NCBI GenBank assembly: GCA_030667035.1
Contig: DAOUWQ010000008.1
Location: 1-13,020 of the forward strand
Reading direction: 5' to 3'
Origin: Candidatus Heimdallarchaeota archaeon
GTDB taxonomy: Archaea; Asgardarchaeota; Heimdallarchaeia; JABLTI01
DNA: 13,020 nt
Shown piece by piece: positions 8,519 through 13,020 of the stretch. A model generated the notes under the pieces. The model had not been told where the DNA came from, did not search any database, and saw only the letters and a list, made by a program, of their open reading frames with translations. Both the position numbers and the translations under genes were made by a program. Numbering within the stretch: position 1 is the stretch's first letter; the number at the start of each line of letters is the position of its first letter.

Positions 8519-9235
8519 ATGGAATTGAACAATATCTATTACGAAGACTGCATATCTAATATCAGTAAGAGGATACCTGAGGATTCCATTGACTTAATTA
8601 TTGCAGACCCTCCTTTTGGAATAAAATTCGATGGAAAAGGAGCACAATATAACCGAAAAAGTGAGTTTGTTGTTTCAGGATATACTGAAATAACTCAAGC
8701 AAACTATCTTGAATTTTCTCGTTCTTGGTTGAAGGCAATCTATCCTGTCTTGAAAGAAACTGGGAGCGCTTACATTATTTCAGGTTGGACAAACTTGAAA
8801 GATATGCTAATTGCTATTGATGATGCCGGTTTTATTACTCAAAATCACATTATCTGGAAATATCAATTTGGTGTTTTTACCAAAAGGAAATATGTAACAA
8901 GTCATTACCACATTTTGTTTCTCGTTAAAAATAAGAAGAAATACTATTTTAACAAAGTTGATCATTACCCAGAGGATGTTTGGGAAATAAAGAGAGAATA
9001 TCTTCCTGGTAAAAAGAAGAACTCTACAAAATTACCTGATCAGCTTGTTGAAAAATTGATACAGTATTCTAGTAAACCTGGAGATGTTGTGTTGGATCCC
9101 TTTATGGGTAATGGTACAACTGCCGTTGCTAGTATAAAATTACAACGAAATTATCTTGGATTTGAAATAAATCCACTTGCACAAGAAATTATTGATATTA
9201 ATATAGCAAATGCACAGGCCTTGAAAATGGGTTAA
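8519..9235 (+). CDS. Solitary beta-class DNA methyltransferase (N6-adenine or N4-cytosine)
   Basis: A 238-residue protein from ATG 8519. A TTG at 8510 would add MRI and is less likely. It shows the permuted beta-class order: the catalytic motif IV DPPF (D30-F33) comes first, and the S-adenosylmethionine motif I DPFMGNGTT (193-201) near the C-terminus, followed by GFEIN (E216), the acidic loop after the next strand. A KLPDQLVEKLI segment (171-181) fits motif X just before motif I. DPPF belongs to amino-methyltransferases, which methylate adenine N6 or cytosine N4; the sequence does not let me choose between them. The region between the motifs (about 40-165), which would carry target recognition, is short and lysine-rich. 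No restriction endonuclease lies beside it, so it is either an orphan regulatory or protective enzyme or a relic of a restriction-modification pair. It is divergent from uvrA. Confidence 0.9.
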   Translation: MELNNIYYEDCISNISKRIPEDSIDLIIADPPFGIKFDGKGAQYNRKSEFVVSGYTEITQANYLEFSRSWLKAIYPVLKETGSAYIISGWTNLKDMLIAIDDAGFITQNHIIWKYQFGVFTKRKYVTSHYHILFLVKNKKKYYFNKVDHYPEDVWEIKREYLPGKKKNSTKLPDQLVEKLIQYSSKPGDVVLDPFMGNGTTAVASIKLQRNYLGFEINPLAQEIIDINIANAQALKMG

Positions 9236-9345
9236 TTGTGAGTTCGCCCTTGACTCTTTCTACATCATTGATAAGGAGTACCCTTTCTCTGTAAAGTTTA
9301 AGGTATGAGCGAACCCGTGTATATCTTAGCTCTTATCTTAAAGGG
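9236..9345 (+). other. Intergenic segment with interlocking complementary pairs; candidate structured RNA
   Basis: The 271-bp gap between the methyltransferase and the reductase has no convincing ORF. GTTCGC (9242-9247) is complementary to GCGAAC (9309-9314), with CCTT/AAGG extending it after a bulge. CCCTTT (9281-9286) is complementary to AAAGGG (9340-9345), just before a run of seven T. The two pairings interleave, so they would form a pseudoknot or two alternative folds. I do not recognise a known RNA family. It could be the methyltransferase 3' end, an attenuator or chance. Confidence 0.25.
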
Positions 9346-9352
9346 TTTTTTT
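9340..9352 (+). terminator. T-tract terminator downstream of the methyltransferase gene
   Basis: AAAGGG followed by seven T (9346-9352) lies about 110 bp after the methyltransferase stop. Archaeal RNA polymerase terminates at T-runs without needing a hairpin. The pairing of AAAGGG with CCCTTT at 9281-9286 would strengthen it. Confidence 0.4.
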
Positions 9353-9431
9353 ACAAAAATGGTCCTTTCTTTCAGAAAAACTTAAAATTGATTATTCGTA
9401 GAACAACCGTGAGATAGTCAATTAGATGTAT

Positions 9432-9439
9432 CTATATTT
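9432..9439 (+). promoter_or_regulatory. Possible TATA element for the reductase gene
   Basis: CTATATTT lies about 70 bp before ATG 9507 and after the T-tract at 9346-9352, leaving a leader of roughly 45 nt. The whole gap is AT-rich, so this is only the best of several candidates. Confidence 0.25.
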
Positions 9440-9506
9440 CAGTATCCTACAATTGGATATTTGATTATTTAGCTATCTTAACCACCTATATGAGTCGATA
9501 ATAACT

Positions 9507-10349
9507 ATGGTCTATACCGGTTTGCTATTTCCAAATGAACCTTTATTCTACAGTATACTAATAATTGTTACAACCTTATTAGCGGTAGGCATTTTTGTAA
9601 TGTTATTCTTTGTTACTGCAGCTTATGGACGCCACCAGAAGAAAAAATGGGGGCCTAAAATGAGTACTCATCTTGGTTGGTTCATAATGGAAGTTCCAAC
9701 ACTATTAGTAATGGGTTTGTGCTTTATTTTTAGTGATAAATGGCATGTCAATGGAACTATCAGGTGGACCTATTTTGTGATTTTATTCATTTGGTTCTTA
9801 CATTATGGTCATCGAGTTTTTATTTACCCATTTCAAATACGCAATGGTAAGACAATGCCTGTTACTGTTGTCTCAATGGGTTTTATATTTAATCTAATCA
9901 ATGTTTACATACAAGGGAGATGGCTCTTTACTCTTTCAGATCCAGTTTATGCTGAGCAATTGCTCTTTCCAATATCAAATGCTACGTATTCAACTGCTTG
10001 GTTGTATTCTCCTCAGTTTATTATCGGTGTTGTGATATTTCTAGTTGGATATTATATCAATAAACGATCTGATATTACCCTCCGAGGATTGCGTAAAGCT
10101 TCGAATGGTGGAAGATACCAAATTCCCTATGGTGGACTCTATAATCGAGTTTCCTGTCCAAATTATTTTGGAGAAATAATGGAATGGATAGGATGGGCTG
10201 TTCTAATTTGGTCATTATCAGGGTTAACTTTTGTTATTTGGACGACAGCTAATCTACTACCTCGTGCAATTTCCCATCATAAGTGGTATCAAGAAGAATT
10301 TGAGGATTATCCCGAAAACCGAAAAGCGCTCATACCGTTCATCCTATAA
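9507..10349 (+). CDS. Steroid 5-alpha-reductase (SRD5A1/2-like) family membrane reductase
   Basis: A 280-residue polytopic membrane protein with about seven hydrophobic segments. The family uses NADPH to reduce an activated C=C bond; eukaryotic SRD5A1/2 act on delta-4,3-oxo steroids in the ER membrane. Landmarks compared with human SRD5A1/2 from memory: AAYGRH (38-43), M61-E62 in IMEVPTL where the human proteins have QELPS, LHYGHRVFIYPF (98-109, with Y100 in the position of the substrate-contacting Tyr), RGLRK (193-197), IPYGGL (206-211), NYFGEIMEW (219-227, N219 and E223 matching cofactor-binding Asn and Glu), HHKWY (257-261) and a C-terminal EDYP-RKALIPF signature. All catalytic landmarks except the Gln before E62 are kept, so an active enzyme is likely. 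The closeness to SRD5A1/2 rather than to the polyprenol reductase SRD5A3 is notable. The substrate in an archaeon is unknown: an isoprenoid or an acquired sterol are options. Confidence 0.92.
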   Translation: MVYTGLLFPNEPLFYSILIIVTTLLAVGIFVMLFFVTAAYGRHQKKKWGPKMSTHLGWFIMEVPTLLVMGLCFIFSDKWHVNGTIRWTYFVILFIWFLHYGHRVFIYPFQIRNGKTMPVTVVSMGFIFNLINVYIQGRWLFTLSDPVYAEQLLFPISNATYSTAWLYSPQFIIGVVIFLVGYYINKRSDITLRGLRKASNGGRYQIPYGGLYNRVSCPNYFGEIMEWIGWAVLIWSLSGLTFVIWTTANLLPRAISHHKWYQEEFEDYPENRKALIPFIL

Positions 10350-10351
10350 TT

Positions 10352-10374
10352 CTCCTTTTTTCTTTATCTTTTTA
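10352..10374 (+). terminator. T-rich terminator after the reductase gene
   Basis: Immediately after the reductase stop, a pyrimidine tract contains a T6 run (10355-10361 region), further T clusters and a T5 run near 10369-10373. This fits archaeal oligo-T termination, before a new promoter at about 10382. Confidence 0.45.
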
Positions 10375-10377
10375 CAA

Positions 10378-10401
10378 TTACTTTTATAATAGTAAAAGTA
10401 A
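10378..10401. promoter_or_regulatory. TATA box inside a perfect 9-6-9 inverted repeat upstream of the PhoU/RCK_C gene
   Basis: TTACTTTTA (10378-10386), spacer TAATAG, TAAAAGTAA (10393-10401) is a perfect dyad. TTTTATAA (10382-10389) within it is a good archaeal TATA box, predicting a start of transcription near 10412 and a leader of about 40 nt with GGAAG (10440-10444) as ribosome binding site 9 nt before ATG 10454. A dyad covering the TATA box suits a repressor that blocks TBP/TFB. Confidence 0.5.
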
Positions 10402-10453
10402 AATAAGTCTAATATCCTCTTTTAGTAAAGAGTTCTTTTGGAAGTAAAAAATC

Positions 10454-11212
10454 ATGCCTAAAGTAACATACGAACCAATATCTGCTAAAGATGCCCTTAA
10501 GAAAATTAAAGATCTCTGCAGTATTATGGTTGATCTTGCCTATGGTGCAGTTCTTTTTGAAGATAAGGGTCTAGCTGACCAAGTAGATGAAATTCGAGAC
10601 CTTGTCGTTAATTATAACTACCTATTGACAATGTCTTTACAAGTAGCAGTAAGAGATGCGAAAGATGCTCAAGCAACGCTTCCCCTAGTGGTTATTGGAC
10701 AAGCTAGTATAGATATCGCTAATTCCGCAGCTGATATTGCTCATGTTTTAGTAAAAGGATTTGGAATTCATCCCACTATTAAAGAGCTTGCACAAAAATT
10801 TGCTCGAGATTTATGTAAAGGTAAAATTTCAGAAGAATCTATCCTCAAAGGATATTCATTGAAATCCATTGTTGAAAAAATGAATTATTCAATAGCGATT
10901 TTCGCAGTCAGGCGTAGTGGAAAATGGATAATACTCCCAGAAGAAAGTATGGAACTAGAATCTGATGACACTATTATTGCAAGTGGGTCAAGTTCTGGTA
11001 TCAGTTTATTGAAGTTATTAATTGGTGGCAAAGCAGAAGAAATTAGCCCACCTGATGAAGAGGACGATGATTCGGTTGCTGAGTCTCTACAAGATAACAT
11101 TGTAGATTATATGACAGCTCTCAAAGATACGAGTGAAGTAATGGTTGATCTTGCCTATGGTGCAGTTCTCTATAATAATAAAGAGTTAGCCCAACTCGTA
11201 ACCAATATGTAA
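10454..11212 (+). CDS. PhoU / RCK_C (TrkA-C) domain protein, N-terminal part ended by an in-frame stop
   Basis: This is the first 252 residues of what reads as one 686-residue protein. Residues 12-110 are a PhoU-like helical domain (MVDLAYGAVL at 25-34), 130-192 an RCK_C/TrkA-C domain (ILKGYSLKSIV ... SDDTIIASGS), 193-213 an acidic linker, and 216 onward a second PhoU-like domain that repeats MVDLAYGAVL exactly (230-239). TAA at 11210-11212 cuts that second domain after NM, but homology continues in the same frame directly after it (KRVDTIRNKAEVAIL, matching the QVDEIRDLV step of the first copy). RCK_C domains bind ligands and regulate cation transporters and channels. PhoU-like plus RCK_C proteins sit next to MgtE-type transporters in archaea, as here. 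The start is ATG 10454 with GGAAG 9 nt upstream. The fragment is either a recent nonsense mutant or a sequencing error; alone it has one complete PhoU/RCK_C unit. Confidence 0.85.
   Translation: MPKVTYEPISAKDALKKIKDLCSIMVDLAYGAVLFEDKGLADQVDEIRDLVVNYNYLLTMSLQVAVRDAKDAQATLPLVVIGQASIDIANSAADIAHVLVKGFGIHPTIKELAQKFARDLCKGKISEESILKGYSLKSIVEKMNYSIAIFAVRRSGKWIILPEESMELESDDTIIASGSSSGISLLKLLIGGKAEEISPPDEEDDDSVAESLQDNIVDYMTALKDTSEVMVDLAYGAVLYNNKELAQLVTNM
11210..11212 (+). other. In-frame TAA interrupting the PhoU/RCK_C gene
   Basis: The codon falls between ATG and AAG inside the second PhoU-like domain, and the reading frame and homology are unbroken on both sides. CAA, AAA or GAA would restore the frame with one base change. 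TAA is the ordinary stop of four other genes here, so recoding is unlikely. No start codon follows nearby in frame; the first is GTG at 11405. Confidence 0.8.
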
Positions 11213-11404
11213 AAGCGTGTTGATACTATACGAAATAAAGCAGAAGTAGCAATTTTACGACTTGCAAGGGAACCAAAAGAAGACATTTCATCTCTGCAAG
11301 GGTTATATCGAATTGTCGAAGCTTCTGAAGATATTTCTGATGCAGCAAATCAAATTGCTAAGATTGTTCTAGCAGAATTACCTTCTCATCCTATTATTGA
11401 ATTA

Positions 11405-12517
11405 GTGATTGGTGAATCAACTGAAAATCTTTTTGAAAAACAAGTTGAAGAATTATCCTTAATTGTGGGCAAAACTGTTCCTGCTGGAAACTATTTGGAT
11501 GAATTTGGAATTCGTGTGTTAGCTGTTAAACGCGTTGGCGGTTATTACTTTAAACCAAGAAGGCGAACCAAGATTCGTGCTGGTGACACGATAATTTTCA
11601 CCGGATTGAAAGATGCTTGTTTAGCATTTCAACAGCGTGAAGAAGAAGCAGTCGTAGAAAAGGTTGCCGAACTTAAAGCTACGAAAAAAGCTGCTGAAGA
11701 AGTAAGTGATAAAGTGGTAGAAGAAGTCACTGAAGAGGTTTCTAGTGAAGCTGCAAAAGAAGTTTCAAAGAAAGCTGCAAAAGACGTCGCCAAAAAAGCT
11801 GCTGTAAAGGCAACTGACAATGTTTCAAAGAAAGATGTTGAAGAAGTAGCTGAGGAAGTAGCTGATAAGGTTACCAAAGATATTTCTGATAAAATAATCT
11901 CTGAAGTTGTTTCTGAAGCTGTTGAATCAATTAAAGCAGAAAGACCTGATCTTTCCAAGAAAGAAACTAAAAAAGTTCTTCAAGAAGCAACGGAAGCTGC
12001 AACAAAGAAATCCATTGAAGATGCTCGTCAAAAAGTTACTCAAGCAGCAAAAGAAGCTGCAGATGAAAAAGTAGAAGAAAAATCTGATGAAATCCAAAAG
12101 AAAGCCACAAAAGCTGCAGAGAAAAAGGCTAGAGAAGAAGTGGCTTCCGTTGTTAAGGACGCAATAAAAGGTGAATCTGAACGAGCAGCTAAAAAAGCAG
12201 TAAATAATGCAATAAAAGAAACGGTAACAATTGAAGAACCAGAGAAGATCGTAAAAGATGCTGCTGAAGAAGCAGCAAAAGAGGTTGCAGAGAAAGCTGC
12301 ACAGAAAGCTGTTGAACGAAGCGGAAAAAGAGCTGCCACAAAGGTTGCTGAAGAAACCGCTACTGAGGTCGTAGAAAAAGAGACCAAAAAAGTTGCCATG
12401 AAAGCTGCCAAAGAAGCAGCTGAAGAAGTGGCCGAGGAGGTGCTTATAAAAGAAGTGAAGAAAGCCGCACAAAAAGCTGCAGAGGAAGCAGCTGAAAAAG
12501 TTACAAAAACTGAATAG
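11405..12517 (+). CDS. PhoU / RCK_C protein, C-terminal part with long Ala/Lys/Glu helical tail
   Basis: GTG 11405 is the first possible in-frame start after the stop at 11210, but the homologous frame begins at 11213. Bases 11213-11404 encode the rest of the second PhoU-like domain (KRVDTIRNKAE ... AELPSHPIIELV), which a GTG start would lose. A separate functional start is therefore doubtful. Bases about 11442-11634 encode a second RCK_C domain (VEELSLIVGKTVPAG, YYFKPRRRTKIRAGDTIIF). The remaining 293 residues (11635-12514) are almost only A, K, E, V, T, S and D, with no aromatic residue or Cys and very little Gly. They must be long alpha-helix. Two 84-residue stretches (11684-11935 and 12257-12508) follow a strict tetrapeptide pattern of charged and small/hydrophobic residues. 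Such a tail is not part of the usual family. It could be a rigid single helix, a coiled coil or a membrane-surface helix. The gene is followed by the MgtE-like transporter. Confidence 0.75.
   Translation: MIGESTENLFEKQVEELSLIVGKTVPAGNYLDEFGIRVLAVKRVGGYYFKPRRRTKIRAGDTIIFTGLKDACLAFQQREEEAVVEKVAELKATKKAAEEVSDKVVEEVTEEVSSEAAKEVSKKAAKDVAKKAAVKATDNVSKKDVEEVAEEVADKVTKDISDKIISEVVSEAVESIKAERPDLSKKETKKVLQEATEAATKKSIEDARQKVTQAAKEAADEKVEEKSDEIQKKATKAAEKKAREEVASVVKDAIKGESERAAKKAVNNAIKETVTIEEPEKIVKDAAEEAAKEVAEKAAQKAVERSGKRAATKVAEETATEVVEKETKKVAMKAAKEAAEEVAEEVLIKEVKKAAQKAAEEAAEKVTKTE
11684..11935 (+). repeat. 21 consecutive tetrapeptide repeats (first tract) in the PhoU/RCK_C tail
   Basis: Read in fours from 11684, the protein is KKAA EEVS DKVV EEVT and so on for 21 units, ending at ESIK. 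Positions 1-2 are mostly charged, position 3 is A/V/I in 20 of 21 units, and position 4 is small or aliphatic. An AERPD break follows. DNA identity between units is only partial, so the periodicity is held at the protein level. Confidence 0.75.
12257..12508 (+). repeat. 21 consecutive tetrapeptide repeats (second tract) in the PhoU/RCK_C tail
   Basis: From 12257 the pattern is DAAE EAAK EVAE KAAQ and so on for 21 units up to KVTK, two residues before the stop. Here a charged residue flanks the A/V pair on both sides, one step out of phase with the first tract as I cut it. The region between the tracts (11936-12256) is equally charged but irregular and includes a TIEEPEK break. Confidence 0.7.
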
Positions 12518-12565
12518 AATTGCAGTCGCATTTCAAACGTAAGAAATTAATTTGCACAGCTGTTA

Positions 12566-12612
12566 GGTGAGTGATTCCCTTGTACTATGGTACAGTTCAA
12601 CCACTATGGTGA
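12566..12612 (+). promoter_or_regulatory. Two GGTGA ribosome binding sites and a possible 10-codon leader ORF before the transporter
   Basis: GGTGA at 12608-12612 lies 5 nt before ATG 12618 and decides the transporter start. A second GGTGA at 12566-12570 lies 9 nt before TTG 12580, which opens a 10-codon frame (MYYGTVQPLW) ending with TGA 12610-12612 inside the first GGTGA. An ACTATGGT octamer is repeated at 12584-12591 and 12603-12610. The start choice is firm; the leader peptide is speculative. Confidence 0.4.
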
Positions 12613-12617
12613 AACAA

Positions 12618-13020
12618 ATGTCGAAGTCGAATATTGCTAAAAAAACCGCGGTCAATTTGTTTATTGGTATGTTCCTCCAAGCTATGATAGCTCTCGCCTT
12701 CGAAACTGGTGGTATTGTTTCTGGTACTATAACCTCATTTTTAATGGATACTCACAATGTTAAATGGATTATCTTAATTTATGGTCCTTTATTAGCTGCA
12801 AGAGGGGATATTGCAATATTAGCTGGGAAATTGGGTACAGGTTTGCATTTGGGTAGCATTAAACCAACTTTTAGAAAAAACACTCCTGCTTATCGAAGTA
12901 TAGTATCTTCTACTTTAACCATAGCAATGTTAGATGCTGTATTAGTGGGAATTGTTACTTACATTGTGAATCTAATAATTTTCCCAGAGGGTATAAGGGT
13001 TGTAAATCCAATACTGTTTC
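12618..13020 (+). CDS. MgtE/SLC41-type divalent cation transporter, membrane domain (3' partial)
   Basis: 134 codons are visible before the window ends. ATG 12618 is chosen because GGTGA sits 5 nt upstream; ATG 12606 in the same frame would add four residues but would overlap that site. Hydrophobic segments lie at about 12-38, 48-62, 97-122 and onward. The stretch GPLLAARGDIAILAGKLG (56-73) followed by TGLHLG matches the conserved pore-helix signature of MgtE/SLC41 membrane domains (P..LG.kGN....sRlsta..iG), which carry Mg2+ or other divalent cations across the cytoplasmic membrane. D64 stands where the family usually has Asn. There is no N-terminal MgtE N domain or CBS pair, so it is the SLC41-like short form, and regulation may be supplied by the adjacent PhoU/RCK_C protein 100 bp upstream. 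Family assignment is firm; ion specificity is inferred. Confidence 0.82.
   Translation, partial: MSKSNIAKKTAVNLFIGMFLQAMIALAFETGGIVSGTITSFLMDTHNVKWIILIYGPLLAARGDIAILAGKLGTGLHLGSIKPTFRKNTPAYRSIVSSTLTIAMLDAVLVGIVTYIVNLIIFPEGIRVVNPILF

Noticed and set aside
9242..9314. tRNA-sized (73 nt) element with complementary ends
   Set aside because: Only six end pairs form, and there is no T-loop GTTCRA consensus, D-arm or anticodon arm in the proper places, so it is not a tRNA.
9242..9345. C/D box or other small nucleolar-like RNA
   Set aside because: No RTGATGA and CTGA box pair at the right spacing, and no kink-turn motif that I could find.
11210..11212. Recoded stop (selenocysteine or pyrrolysine)
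   Set aside because: Those use TGA or TAG, not TAA, and TAA ends four other genes in the window.
11629..12531. Long open frames on the minus strand opposite the Ala/Lys/Glu tail
   Set aside because: They are Ser/Ala- or Phe/Cys-rich mirror images of the repetitive plus-strand codons, without start signals or recognisable motifs.
1..13020. CRISPR arrays, insertion sequences, integrases or attachment sites
   Set aside because: No regularly spaced repeats, transposase motifs or terminal inverted repeats with target duplications were seen.

Overview
The window is AT-rich, compactly coded DNA that looks archaeal. Evidence for this is a C-terminal PCNA-interacting (PIP) box on a small protein, a PhoU/RCK_C gene next to a MgtE/SLC41-type transporter, GGTGA-type ribosome binding sites, and TATA-like and T-tract signals in place of bacterial -35/-10 and hairpin terminators. 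A strikingly eukaryote-like steroid 5-alpha-reductase homologue makes an Asgard archaeon my best guess. That is inference, because the window has no rRNA or ribosomal marker.

Layout. Bases 1-1920 (+) hold the 3' part of a fusion: a MobA-like nucleotidyltransferase, a helical linker, an HD phosphohydrolase domain and a zinc ribbon. Convergent to it, on the minus strand, are a small cysteine-rich protein ending in a PIP box (2249-1944) and, 86-92 bp upstream of it and codirectional, a 1979-residue tandem UvrA (8281-2342) with four ABC ATPase domains in one chain. The divergent uvrA upstream region carries a perfect inverted repeat and leads into a plus-strand beta-class DNA methyltransferase (8519-9235). 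A 271-bp gap with possible RNA structure and a T-tract follows. Next come the SRD5A-like membrane reductase (9507-10349), then a PhoU/RCK_C x2 gene with a long Ala/Lys/Glu tail (10454-12517), broken by one in-frame TAA at 11210. The window ends inside a MgtE/SLC41-like transporter (12618 onward).

Working together. Two modules are visible. The first is a DNA repair block: double UvrA plus a PIP-box protein that could bring a sliding clamp into nucleotide excision repair, with a solitary methyltransferase divergent from it. The second is an ion-transport block: a PhoU/RCK_C cytosolic regulator followed by a divalent-cation transporter. The reductase and the MobA-HD fusion have no evident functional partner here.

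The most interesting items are the covalent UvrA dimer with asymmetric active sites, the small PIP-box protein behind it, the human-like SRD5A homologue, the strict four-residue periodicity of the PhoU/RCK_C tail, and the in-frame stop in that gene.
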